DNA from: Kordiimonas lipolytica
Lineage (GTDB): Bacteria > Pseudomonadota > Alphaproteobacteria > Sphingomonadales > Kordiimonadaceae
Direction: 5' to 3'
DNA: 64,000 bases
NCBI RefSeq assembly: GCF_001550065.1
Contig: NZ_LRUB01000017.1
Span: forward strand, 399,786-463,785
Shown: positions 38,670 to 47,168 of the stretch, one piece after another
Layout of the letters: each line of letters begins with the position of its first letter
How positions within the stretch are numbered: the stretch's first letter is position 1
Translations under genes and position numbers: made by a program
Notes under the pieces: model-generated
Databases searched by the model: none
Seen by the model: the letters and a program-made list of their open reading frames with translations, nothing else
Told to the model about the DNA's origin: nothing

Positions 38670-40883
38670 TTATTCGCGCCTGTCCAGTTGCGGGTTGTTA
38701 ACCACATATTTGGGGCTGCCGACCTGGAAAAGGATAGGCTCATCATACCCCATGGCCTCCAGCTCTGCTTGAATCCCGCGTGCCATGTCGCGCATGTTGG
38801 CGCCTTCATAGCATTGGGCCAGCATCGCCTTGGTCGGGGGCGATAAGCTTGCGGGGCTGTTTTCGGCACGGGAGGCAAAAGCAAGCCAGGTTTCCTGAGC
38901 CTTTTCAGGGCCGCCTAAATCCTGCTGTAGCCACCCCGAAAGGAAGGACACTTTCGCTTCCAGTTCAAGGGACTGCGGCATCCGGTGGAAATGATCAGCT
39001 TCCGCGTTCAGGCTTTCACGCACTTTCGCCAACAGGTTATTGGCTTTTTCAGGCCTTCTTTCTGCCAATGCCAGCTGCGCTTCAAGATAGTGCCCTTTAT
39101 AAGAGGCCAGTCGCCGCTTGCTTCTTGAATTGTCCCGGTTCAGTGCTTCCGCCAGTTGCTTTTGTCCAACAGCCAGGGGGGCGACCGCCTTGTAATGTTG
39201 CCCAGTCTGAATATAGAAAGCCGCCAAATTGATATAGGCTTCACCGGAGTCAGCAAGCCACATGGTGTTTGCAGGATCTGTGGTTGTGAGCAGGTCAAAG
39301 CCTGATGCACCCGCTTCCATCAGATGCTGGCTCTCCACGGTCTTGCCCTGCTGCAGCAGCAGTTTTGCGATATATTGTTTGGTCATCAGGCCGCGCCTCT
39401 TGAACCGGAGGTTTTTCGGTTCGCGCTCTATGAGCATGTCGAATATGGCCTGCCGTTCTCTGAAGGCCTTCAGGGCAGCATCATACGCGCCCCGAAGCAT
39501 GTGAATTTTGCCGAGATAATGATAGCTGCTGGCAAGGTCAACATAGGCGCGGTTGCTGTGGGGCGCTGCCTCGGCCAGTTCTTTTCTTGTGGCCAGGCTT
39601 TGTTCTGCTAATGGGAGTGCTTCTTCAATGTTGCCAAGCGGGCCAGCCAACAGGTCGGCCAAAACGCCCTGGGAATCGGCCACTTGTTCGCGGGCGTTGG
39701 CGCGCCTCTCGGCCTCCGTGTCAGGGCCGTTCGGATGAGCCGGTATGATGTCCTGCTGTGAATGAAGCCTAAGTCTCTCACGGTAGTCTGCTTCCGCGAG
39801 CTGGTAATCTCCCGTTCGGGCAGCTAGATAGCCGCGAAAGAACAGGATGATACCCATGCGAAATTTCAATAATTCCTCATCAGGCCTTTGTGCGATCAAT
39901 TCACTGACAATGTCGAAAGCCTGGTCAAACTGTTCCTTGGCTTTGTCGCTGTGCCCCTGGCGGTCATAGGTCTGTCCCAGCCGCAGCATGGCACCAGTCA
40001 ATCTGATAGCTTGCCCGGGAGAGAGCGTGTCAAAGTCCTGTTCGGTATAATAGTTTTTGACCTTGGTGACGATTTGTTCGGCAGATTTCAGGTGCCCAAC
40101 TTTCAGCAGATCATAGTAGGCGGTTTCCAGCATGAAGAAAGCCATGCTTTCGGCGTCAGAACGCCGCATTTTCGATATTTCGCTCATTTCCTCGGCAATG
40201 GTCTGGAGCTGTTCTGCTTCCTGCCGCGCCATGCTCGCTTCATAGGTCAGGGCGCCCATCACTGACATGCCAATGAAAGCCGCTGCTGTGACTGCGATCA
40301 TGTTTCTTTGTCTGTGCTGTTCTTCCCGGCGCACAAGGTCATTGAGGCCCACGCCGATCATGCCTGCCACAATCTTTTGCAGTCCCAGTTTCTTGCCGTC
40401 ACCTTCAGCGCGCAGGTCGGCGGCAAGCCCTTCTGCTGACAGTCCCGCTTTTTTACCGTCTTCTGTGAAGCTGTGCAGCAAGGCTTCCGGGAAGCATTCT
40501 TGTTCGGGATTGTCCGCGAAAGGCATGCCGTCCACGATCATGCACAGGACCTGTCCATCGCCGTGAGTTTTCTTGAACTCAATGATCTCGCGATTAACGA
40601 GCTTTGACTTTGCGGCCCTTGGAGAACACAGCACGATCAGGAACTCGGATGCCTTGAGCGCTTCAGACAGCCGGTCTGTCAGGCGGTGTGCAGCGGGTAG
40701 TTCATCCCGGTCACGAAAGATGGGGGCCAGGCGTACTGGCACTTCGCCCAAGTCTGTTTTTTGGCCAACGAGGGACTTCGGAACCTTATAGGATTCGAGC
40801 GATTTCAACAGCCATTCGGCCCAGACCTTGTCGGCGTGACTGTAGCTGATAAAAGCCTTGTACCGAAATTGTGATACAGACAT
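38670..40883 (-). CDS. TIR domain-transmembrane-TPR protein
   Basis: The product is 737 residues. The TIR domain (about 8-140) begins 'YKAFISYSHADKVWAEWLL', with an Arg/Asp-rich BB-loop region (FRDRDELPA) and 'LIVLCSPRAAKSKLVNREI', where Glu99 matches the position of the catalytic Glu of TIR NADases. A charged linker (140-190) leads to one transmembrane helix (about 194-214). TPR-like helical repeats then fill about 230-700. ATG 40883 is preceded by GGGGGTG; ATG 40898 adds five residues. Bacterial TIR proteins of this build are often suspected of NAD-cleaving defence or stress signalling, but this is unproven here. A perfect palindrome lies just upstream. Confidence 0.85.
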   Translation of the reverse strand: MSVSQFRYKAFISYSHADKVWAEWLLKSLESYKVPKSLVGQKTDLGEVPVRLAPIFRDRDELPAAHRLTDRLSEALKASEFLIVLCSPRAAKSKLVNREIIEFKKTHGDGQVLCMIVDGMPFADNPEQECFPEALLHSFTEDGKKAGLSAEGLAADLRAEGDGKKLGLQKIVAGMIGVGLNDLVRREEQHRQRNMIAVTAAAFIGMSVMGALTYEASMARQEAEQLQTIAEEMSEISKMRRSDAESMAFFMLETAYYDLLKVGHLKSAEQIVTKVKNYYTEQDFDTLSPGQAIRLTGAMLRLGQTYDRQGHSDKAKEQFDQAFDIVSELIAQRPDEELLKFRMGIILFFRGYLAARTGDYQLAEADYRERLRLHSQQDIIPAHPNGPDTEAERRANAREQVADSQGVLADLLAGPLGNIEEALPLAEQSLATRKELAEAAPHSNRAYVDLASSYHYLGKIHMLRGAYDAALKAFRERQAIFDMLIEREPKNLRFKRRGLMTKQYIAKLLLQQGKTVESQHLMEAGASGFDLLTTTDPANTMWLADSGEAYINLAAFYIQTGQHYKAVAPLAVGQKQLAEALNRDNSRSKRRLASYKGHYLEAQLALAERRPEKANNLLAKVRESLNAEADHFHRMPQSLELEAKVSFLSGWLQQDLGGPEKAQETWLAFASRAENSPASLSPPTKAMLAQCYEGANMRDMARGIQAELEAMGYDEPILFQVGSPKYVVNNPQLDRRE

Positions 40884-41212
40884 TGCACCCCCATGCATGT
40901 GCGTTTTTAAGCGCTTATCGGTCGACCGATAAAAACAACCTTTGCGGCCTTTTAAGGGCCTGCTGCACTTATTGATGACAGATTAGGGCGTGTGGCTCAA
41001 TTCAGGATTGCGCGAAGAATGGCAGTTTTTTGCGCCATAGAGCTTATATTGTTCGTTTACCTAAAAGTTTACCTTGTTTTCTGCGGTTTTCCTTAAGGCT
41101 GACGGATAAGATGAATCAAGATAATCTATTGGTGTGTCAAAAACGGTAAAAGGCTTTTGAACTGGTGGTGCTGGGAAGGGGCGTGCGAATCTGCTGAATT
41201 GAGGGGCAAAGG
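40884..41212. other. Intergenic region between the TIR gene and ubiD
   Basis: These 329 bases hold no gene that I can support. They contain the upstream region of the TIR gene with its palindrome (40915-40932) and a direct repeat GTTTACC (41055-41061 and 41067-41073, 12 bases apart). The part next to ubiD (41100-41212) shows no clear terminator. Confidence 0.6.
40915..40932. promoter_or_regulatory. Perfect 18-bp palindrome upstream of the TIR gene
   Basis: TTATCGGTCGACCGATAA is exactly self-complementary and ends 32 bases before the TIR start codon. The length and AT-flanked, GC-centred form fit a dimeric repressor operator. No regulator gene is adjacent. Confidence 0.6.
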
Positions 41213-42724
41213 CTACTTCTTCCAGATTTTCGGGTTTTCGCCTGGGATGCCAAGGCTGTTCCAGATGGCGTCGACCTTGTCGACCACCTTATCTTCCATG
41301 TAAATCTCGGTGCCCCATTCGCGGTGGGTTTCATTGCCCACCTTGTTGGTGGCGTCCATGCCCAGCTTGCCGCCAAGGCCGCTTTCAGGGCTGGCGAAAT
41401 CAAGATAGTCGATCGGTGTGTTCTCCACCGTCACGATATCGCGCACCGGGTCCATCCGGGTTGAAATCGCCCACATCACGTCTTTCCAGTCGCGCGCGTC
41501 GATATCATCATCCACCACAATCACGAACTTGGTGTAGACGAACTGGCGTAGGAAGGACCAGACCCCCTGCATCACGCGCTTGGCGTGGCCGGCATAGGCC
41601 TTCTTGATGCTGACGACCGCGATCCTGTAGCTGCAGCCCTCCGGCGGCAGCCAGAAATCTGTTATCTCCGGGAACTGCTGCTGCAGAAGCGGGATGAACA
41701 CTTCATTCAGCGCCTCGCCCAGAATCGCAGGCTCATCCGGCGGCCGACCTGTGTAAGTGCTCAGGTAAATCGGGTCTTTCCGCATGGTGATGGCGGTGAT
41801 GGTGAAGACCGGGAATTTCTCAACGCTGTTATAGTAGCCCGTGTGGTCGCCATACGGGCCCTCATCGCGGTAGTCATCCAGGCTTACAAAGCCCTCAAGC
41901 ACGATCTCCGCCGTCGCAGGCACTTGCAGCGGCACGGTCTTGCAGTCCACCAGCGGCACCTTCTTGCCCCTCAGAAGCCCTGCGAACTGATATTCCGAAA
42001 GCGTGTCCGGCACCGGCGTGACAGCCGCCAATATGGTGCCTGGGTCCGCGCCGATGACAACAGCGGCAGGCACGGGCTCGCGCTTTTCATCTTTCCAGCG
42101 CTGATACTGCTGGGCACCGCCCCGGTGCTTCAGCCAGCGCATCAGGGTCTGGTTCTTGCCCAGCTTCTGCATCCGGTAGATGCCAAGGTTATAATTGTCT
42201 TGGGCTTTGTCAGACGGGCCTTTGGTCACCACCAGCGGCCAAGTGATCAGCGGTGCGGGCTCGCCCGGCCAGCAGGTCTGGATCGGCAGCTTGTCGAGGT
42301 CGATATCGTCGCCGGTCAGCACCACTTCCTGCACGGGCGCTTTCTTGACGCGCTTCGGCTTCATCGAAAGCACCTGCTTCGCCAGCGGCAGCAGGTCAAT
42401 GGCGTCCTTGATACCGCGCGGCGGTTCCGGCTGCCTGAGGAAGGCCAGCGTTTCACCCACTTCGCGGAGCTCATCCGGCTCGCGGTTCATGCCCCAGGCC
42501 ACGCGCTCAACGGTGCCGAAAAGGTTCACCAGCACCGGCATGTCGGATTTTTCACCGCGTTCGTTCAGCACATTTTCAAACAGCAGCGCCGGCCCGCCAG
42601 CGTGGAGCACGCGGGTTTGGATTTCCGTCATCTCCAGTTCGGTGGAAACGGGTTCCTTCACGCGTACCAGACGGCCTTCGGCTTCCAGCCTGTCGATAAA
42701 ATCTCTGAGTGAATCATAAGCCAT
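41213..42724 (-). CDS. ubiD: UbiD-family decarboxylase (4-hydroxy-3-polyprenylbenzoate decarboxylase)
   Basis: The product is 503 residues, the UbiD length. Characteristic blocks are '[25 protein letters not shown]', 'NLGIYRMQ', '[15 protein letters not shown]', '[13 protein letters not shown]' and '[21 protein letters not shown]'. The family uses prenylated FMN made by UbiX, which is not in this window. The predicted role is the decarboxylation step of ubiquinone synthesis. ATG 42724 is clear. Confidence 0.93.
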   Translation of the reverse strand: MAYDSLRDFIDRLEAEGRLVRVKEPVSTELEMTEIQTRVLHAGGPALLFENVLNERGEKSDMPVLVNLFGTVERVAWGMNREPDELREVGETLAFLRQPEPPRGIKDAIDLLPLAKQVLSMKPKRVKKAPVQEVVLTGDDIDLDKLPIQTCWPGEPAPLITWPLVVTKGPSDKAQDNYNLGIYRMQKLGKNQTLMRWLKHRGGAQQYQRWKDEKREPVPAAVVIGADPGTILAAVTPVPDTLSEYQFAGLLRGKKVPLVDCKTVPLQVPATAEIVLEGFVSLDDYRDEGPYGDHTGYYNSVEKFPVFTITAITMRKDPIYLSTYTGRPPDEPAILGEALNEVFIPLLQQQFPEITDFWLPPEGCSYRIAVVSIKKAYAGHAKRVMQGVWSFLRQFVYTKFVIVVDDDIDARDWKDVMWAISTRMDPVRDIVTVENTPIDYLDFASPESGLGGKLGMDATNKVGNETHREWGTEIYMEDKVVDKVDAIWNSLGIPGENPKIWKK

Positions 42725-42782
42725 AGAAGGGCTTATAATAGAGCTCGCAAAAAAGCGCTATGGCGAAATTGTCGCGCGCCTT

Positions 42783-43625
42783 CTATTCCGCGGGCGTTGG
42801 CGCTGTGGGCGCTGTTTCCTCAAACGGCGTGGTCTCATCCCGCACCAGGGGCCACAGAAGCTGGGCACCGGCGCTCATCGGCGTAAGGTTTTCAACGCCA
42901 TATTCCCTGGGGTAGCTGCGGGTGATTTTGGCGGTGCCGAACAACACGTCCCAGAAGAACAGCAGGTTGCCGAAATTGCCCTTGTAGTTGGTCGCCGGGT
43001 CGGCGGAGTATTTGCCGTGGTGGGAAAAGTGGGTCGATGGCGTGCTGATGGTGCGTTCCACCACCCACATCAGGGGCGACAGCCATTTGATGGCATAGAG
43101 CTTCTTGTCCCAGCAGACATTCGAATGGGCACCATAGATCACCAGCAGCTTGAAGATGATATAGACGGCATAGATATGGCCAAGGCCAAGGTAGATCAGC
43201 GCGCCCGCGAACCACAGCGACGGCATGAAGGCGTAATAGAGGATATTGTTCCGGTACACGATACGGATGCTCATATATTCCGCGTTATGGTGCGACCGGT
43301 GCAGGCCATATAGCCACGGGAAGGTGTGCGAGGCACGGTGCCACCAATATTGCATCAAATCGTCAAACACCAGAAACAGGGCGACGCCTGCGTATATGGG
43401 CGCGTCTGCCAGCGCGCCGGCGGCGTCTGGCGCGATCCAGCCGCTCACATATGTGGAGGCCATCAGCACAGCTGGCTGTGTGGCGGCCAAGAGGAATATG
43501 CTGCCAATGATTTCCACCCACTTGTCTTCGGGCTTTTCATTGGCGTGAGAAAAGAACGTGGAGCGTAACGCTTCAGCCGCTGCGAAAGCGAAAAAAATTG
43601 CAAAAAGAATAAGCCCGTATGGCAT
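42783..43625 (-). CDS. Sterol desaturase/fatty acid hydroxylase-family membrane enzyme
   Basis: The product is 280 residues with several membrane helices (about 1-15, 40-62, 75-95, 125-165). The di-iron histidine clusters are visible: HRASH (in 'WWHRASHTFPWLYGLHRSHHN', giving also HRSHH), 'AHSN', and HFSHHGKY. This fits the ERG3/FA hydroxylase superfamily, which oxygenates lipids using O2. The substrate is unknown. The gene is divergent from a Crp/Fnr regulator, which may control it. AAGGGA precedes the ATG. Confidence 0.9.
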   Translation of the reverse strand: MPYGLILFAIFFAFAAAEALRSTFFSHANEKPEDKWVEIIGSIFLLAATQPAVLMASTYVSGWIAPDAAGALADAPIYAGVALFLVFDDLMQYWWHRASHTFPWLYGLHRSHHNAEYMSIRIVYRNNILYYAFMPSLWFAGALIYLGLGHIYAVYIIFKLLVIYGAHSNVCWDKKLYAIKWLSPLMWVVERTISTPSTHFSHHGKYSADPATNYKGNFGNLLFFWDVLFGTAKITRSYPREYGVENLTPMSAGAQLLWPLVRDETTPFEETAPTAPTPAE

Positions 43626-43696
43626 GTGTCACGTCCCTTCCAATGCGGCCAGTGGCCTTCCCCTGATGTGCACAATAACCTTTATTCTTGGCCAGG

Positions 43697-43716
43697 AATG
43701 TTAACTAGTTTACATT
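43697..43716. promoter_or_regulatory. Near-perfect palindrome at the crp/fnr-type gene start
   Basis: AATGTTAACTAGTTTACATT is a 20-base inverted repeat with 9 of 10 pairs matching. It ends six bases before the regulator's ATG and lies 72 bases from the divergent desaturase start. The size suits a Crp/Fnr dimer, so autoregulation is likely. Confidence 0.55.
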
Positions 43717-43722
43717 CTGTGC

Positions 43723-44442
43723 ATGAGCTTCATTTTCAATTTCGGCATTCCCGGCCTGATGGAGGTGCTGCCGCCTGAGATGCGGGCGCGCTTCGATGCC
43801 ATTGGCGCCGTAAAGCGCTATCACCACAAGCAGCATATCCAGAGCAGGGGGGACCGGACAGCCGGCTTTTCGGTGATAAAGTCGGGATCGGTTGTTTTCG
43901 GCAAAAGCGACAGGGAAGGGCGTTTTATCACGACAGCCGTTCTGGAAGCCGGGCAGTGCTATGGTGAATTCACCGTGTTTGGCGGCTTGCCGCGCACCCA
44001 TGACGGCTACGCCGAAGGCGAGACGGTCATCAGCCATTTGTCCAAGGCCCAGTTCGACCAGCTTCTTTTGGATGAACCAACGCTTGCAGCACCCATCATC
44101 TCGCTTCTGACGGTCCGGCTGCATCACATGCTGGAATGGGTCGATGACCTGAGGCGCTATCCGCTCAAATACCGGCTGGGGAAGGCGCTCTTGTCGATGG
44201 TGAAGGGCTCGGGGGATGCTTTTATCGCCGCAACTCAAAGCGCCCTTGCGGACCTGATGGGCGTTAGCCGTGTGGCTGTCGCGCAGGTGCTGGCGGACTA
44301 TAAAGCCTTGGGTTTTGTCGCCACCGAATATGGCGGCGTGCGAGTGCTGGACAGGGGCGGCCTCAGGGCTTGGCTGCAAGGGTTTGAAACCATAGACCCG
44401 GTTGTGCCGACAACGCCCCTCTTTACAGACGCAGCGCTTTAG
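43723..44442 (+). CDS. Crp/Fnr-family transcriptional regulator
   Basis: The product is 239 residues. It has an N-terminal cyclic-nucleotide-binding-type beta-roll (about 15-125; 'GFSVIKSGSVVFGKSDREGR', 'GQCYGEFTVFGG') and a C-terminal winged helix with 'ATQSALADLMGVSRVAVAQVLADYKALGFV' (about 168-200). No Fnr-type Cys cluster is present. The ligand is not clear. No good Shine-Dalgarno sequence precedes ATG 43723, and a palindrome abuts it, so the transcript may be leaderless or nearly so. The stop overlaps a decayed hutI end on the other strand. Confidence 0.9.
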   Translation: MSFIFNFGIPGLMEVLPPEMRARFDAIGAVKRYHHKQHIQSRGDRTAGFSVIKSGSVVFGKSDREGRFITTAVLEAGQCYGEFTVFGGLPRTHDGYAEGETVISHLSKAQFDQLLLDEPTLAAPIISLLTVRLHHMLEWVDDLRRYPLKYRLGKALLSMVKGSGDAFIAATQSALADLMGVSRVAVAQVLADYKALGFVATEYGGVRVLDRGGLRAWLQGFETIDPVVPTTPLFTDAAL

Positions 44443-44545
44443 CTTGCGGTGATGATCCTGTGAGGGGGCACGCCGCCAACATAATAGGCCAGTTCGGCGG
44501 GCTCGCTGATATTCAAGGCATGCAGGTTTGTCCTGTCTGCGCCGA
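44439..44545 (-). pseudogene. hutI: Decayed 3' end of a second hutI
   Basis: Read on the minus strand, 44545-44439 encodes ISEPAELAYYVGGVPP followed by HRIITAS and a stop. The intact hutI at 45861 ends with the same 16 residues, then EKIIRAS. The DNA match is roughly 80% over about 90 bases and fades beyond 44545, where the frame is scrambled. The remainder of this copy is absent. The fragment lies in the same orientation as the intact gene and overlaps the Crp/Fnr stop by four bases, as a true neighbour would. Confidence 0.8.
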
Positions 44546-44585
44546 TCTGCTACATGTGGCTGAAGTCAGACTGATGGGGGATATG

Positions 44586-45851
44586 ATGCGATCACTGTGG
44601 TTGGGCTTGAGCCTGATATTCGCAGGTTTCTCTGCATGCGCTGCAGATGAGGCCATCTTTGAGCGCAAGGTACCGATGATGATCCGGTTGACTGTCTACG
44701 TGGCTGGAGGGTCGGTCACGCTGAGCCAGCCTGCTTCGTGCCAGATGGAAAAGAAGCTGTTGCGGAATGGTTGGGTGCAAAGCGGCAGAGATACATTTGA
44801 CGCCCCTCCCATTGAGCATGAGTTTGCAGATGGGTCCGGTTTAATCATCGATTTCCCCCATAACGTCTGTAACTGGGAAGTAAAGTCGGTTCGATCAGCC
44901 TTTCATCATACTCCAAAAGGAGCCAAGCGGAGCATTGGCCGGATTCTAGCGAATGTACGTTGGGTGGATAATATGTATGCACCCAGAGAAGTGGAGATAT
45001 TGACCCCGCACAGGGTGGATGGTGTGCCGCCCGGACATTTGTTGGGTGTTGATGTTTCTTTCGAGTGGGATATTGATGGCGATCCCGAAGGGGCCGATTT
45101 CAAGAAAATTGCGGACAGATTTTTGGAAACTGGCGAGGCACCACAAGAAAAATCTGTCCAAGCTTTTAAGCGACCTCAGGTGCCGGTGGTTGTAACGCCA
45201 GCCTTGCGTCCAGCACTAAAGCCTTATCTGGCTCTTCGCAATTCGGCAGACGCATGCAAGGCGATGGAGTTAGGATTCTTCTCGCTGCCGCTTGTCGTAT
45301 ATGAAGATTATATCTGGCGTCGGAATGAGCCGTTCTCTGAGGCGCTCTCGCGTATTACGGGCGATGTCTGGTTGACTCCAGAGCGCAATCCCGCCTTGTT
45401 CAAAGGGCTGGCTGCAGTACAAGAAGGGAAAAGAGGGCGCCCTAATTATTATGTAGATTTTGGGCTGCTGCGTTTATTGATGGATCGTCAGAAAGAAGGA
45501 AAGGAAACCGCTTTGCCATATGTTTGGCCACGTTATGACGCAGATGTATGGCTGGTGGAGCAACGCACCCGAAACGAACGATTTTTCAAAGTATCCGATC
45601 AGCCACTTGTTTCACGCAATAGTAGGATGACCACCTACAAAAAATTCCCGAACCATTTGTCGTGTACCGCTCCGCTAGATGCGCTTCCTGGGCGGGAAAT
45701 AGTATTCGGTGGGCGCGAAGACCCGGTGATAGGCCTGAAGGCGCATCTGGCCGAGCCGCACCAGAAAATCTGGTTCTATGAGGCTGGAAGCAGGCGACTG
45801 TTCCAGCTCACAAATGCCACTGCAACCGGTGTCGGGGCTACCCTACATTAG
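44586..45851 (+). CDS. Secreted protein of unknown function, located between two hutI 3' ends
   Basis: The product is 421 residues. ATG 44586 follows GGGGGA and starts a signal peptide ('SLWLGLSLIFAGFSACAADEA'). The frame is open further upstream, but that part translates the hutI remnant in antisense. No domain is recognised. The mature protein has scattered cysteines, about four conserved-looking Trp-rich segments and two halves separated by a Pro-rich stretch ('KRPQVPVVVTPALRPALKP', about 195-215). Base composition looks less GC-rich than its neighbours. The insertion between a partial and a complete hutI end suggests acquisition by recombination. Confidence 0.7.
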   Translation: MRSLWLGLSLIFAGFSACAADEAIFERKVPMMIRLTVYVAGGSVTLSQPASCQMEKKLLRNGWVQSGRDTFDAPPIEHEFADGSGLIIDFPHNVCNWEVKSVRSAFHHTPKGAKRSIGRILANVRWVDNMYAPREVEILTPHRVDGVPPGHLLGVDVSFEWDIDGDPEGADFKKIADRFLETGEAPQEKSVQAFKRPQVPVVVTPALRPALKPYLALRNSADACKAMELGFFSLPLVVYEDYIWRRNEPFSEALSRITGDVWLTPERNPALFKGLAAVQEGKRGRPNYYVDFGLLRLLMDRQKEGKETALPYVWPRYDADVWLVEQRTRNERFFKVSDQPLVSRNSRMTTYKKFPNHLSCTAPLDALPGREIVFGGREDPVIGLKAHLAEPHQKIWFYEAGSRRLFQLTNATATGVGATLH

Positions 45852-45860
45852 GTGGGCGGC

Positions 45861-47063
45861 CTAAGATGCCCGGATAATCTTTTCGGGCGGCACGCCGCCG
45901 ACATAATAGGCCAGTTCTGCGGGCTCGGAAATGTCAAACAGCAGGATGTCAGCCTGTTTGCCCACTTCAAGGCTGCCAAGTTCAGCTTCCAGACCCAAGG
46001 CCCGTGCGCCATTCAAAGTGATGCCACGCAGAGCTTCTTCTGGTGTCATGCCAAAAAGTGTACATCCCATGTGCAGCATCAGCTGCAGCGACAGCACAGG
46101 TGAACTGCCGGGGTTGGCATCTGTTGCCAGGGCCATCTTCACGCCGGCCTTTCGCATCATCTCTACCGGCGGGCGCTTGCTTTCCTGCAGCACATAGAAG
46201 GCGCCTGGCAGCAATACGGCAACGGTGCCACTGTCCGCCATGGCGCGTACGCTTGTCGCACTTGCATATTCCAGATGGTCGGCTGATAAGGCCTGATAAC
46301 GGGCAGCCATTGCGCCGCCTGAAAGGTCTGATAGCTGATCCGCGTGCAGCTTCACCCTGATGCCATGCTTTTTCGCGGCGTCGAACACGCGCGCCGTTTG
46401 CTCCGGGCTGAAAGCGATGCCTTCGCAGAAGGCGTCGACCGCGTCGGCCAGCCCTTCTTTTGCGATCGCGGGGATCATCACATCGCACACATGGGCGATA
46501 TAGCCGTCTTTATCATTCCTATATTCCGGGGGCAGGGCATGGGCGCCCAGGAAGGTGGTGCGCAGGCGCAGGCCGACCTCTTTCGCGGCAGCCCTGGCGG
46601 CCCGCAGCATCTTGACCTCGTCTTCAAGCGTCAGGCCGTAGCCGGATTTGATTTCAACCGTGGTCACGCCGTCTGCGGCCAGCCGTTTCAGGCGCTTCAC
46701 CGCAGAGGCTGTCAGCTCTTCCGCGCTTGCAGCACGAGTGCCCTTTACAGTCGAGAGGATGCCGCCACCCCGGCGCGCGATCTCTTCATAGGACACACCG
46801 TTCAGGCGTTCTTCGAATTCGCGGGCGCGGTTACCGCCATAGACAATGTGGGTGTGGCAATCAACAAACCCAGGGAATGCCCATATGCCGTTACCGCTGA
46901 TTTCCTCAACAGCAGACGCGCCAGCGGGCAGGTCAGTCACCGGGCCAACGAAGGCGAGTCGGCCATCCTTGACACCAATCGCACCATCCATGATGGCACC
47001 GTAGGGCGCGCCGCCCTCTGTCATGGTGGCGACGTTGATGTTGCGCAACAGCGTGTCAAACAT
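45861..47063 (-). CDS. hutI: Imidazolonepropionase
   Basis: The product is 400 residues. It is an amidohydrolase-fold enzyme with metal-site motifs 'DCHTHIVYGGNR', 'LGAHALPPEY', 'HADQLS' and 'ATDANPGSSPV', plus 'EIKSGYGLTLEDE' typical of HutI. It opens the imidazolone ring to give N-formimino-L-glutamate, step three of histidine breakdown. It is divergent from hutF, sharing a promoter region with a HutC-type operator. The C-terminal end may derive from a recombination, since a diverged duplicate of it lies at 44439. Confidence 0.96.
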   Translation of the reverse strand: MFDTLLRNINVATMTEGGAPYGAIMDGAIGVKDGRLAFVGPVTDLPAGASAVEEISGNGIWAFPGFVDCHTHIVYGGNRAREFEERLNGVSYEEIARRGGGILSTVKGTRAASAEELTASAVKRLKRLAADGVTTVEIKSGYGLTLEDEVKMLRAARAAAKEVGLRLRTTFLGAHALPPEYRNDKDGYIAHVCDVMIPAIAKEGLADAVDAFCEGIAFSPEQTARVFDAAKKHGIRVKLHADQLSDLSGGAMAARYQALSADHLEYASATSVRAMADSGTVAVLLPGAFYVLQESKRPPVEMMRKAGVKMALATDANPGSSPVLSLQLMLHMGCTLFGMTPEEALRGITLNGARALGLEAELGSLEVGKQADILLFDISEPAELAYYVGGVPPEKIIRAS

Positions 47064-47140
47064 AGGCTTTCCCTTAACCTTCCTCCCCCAGCCTTTTCGA
47101 GTATCACAAGATTCGATTGACAGAAAGTATCACTTGTATG

Positions 47141-47158
47141 AACTTGTATATACAAGTT
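47141..47158. promoter_or_regulatory. HutC-type operator between hutI and hutF
   Basis: AACTTGTATATACAAGTT is a perfect 18-bp palindrome matching the known HutC recognition pattern (CTTGTATATACAAG core). It ends 10 bases before the hutF ATG, where bound repressor would block transcription. A half-site CTTGTAT (47133-47139) lies next to it. Confidence 0.85.
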
Positions 47159-47168
47159 GGAGAGGGCG

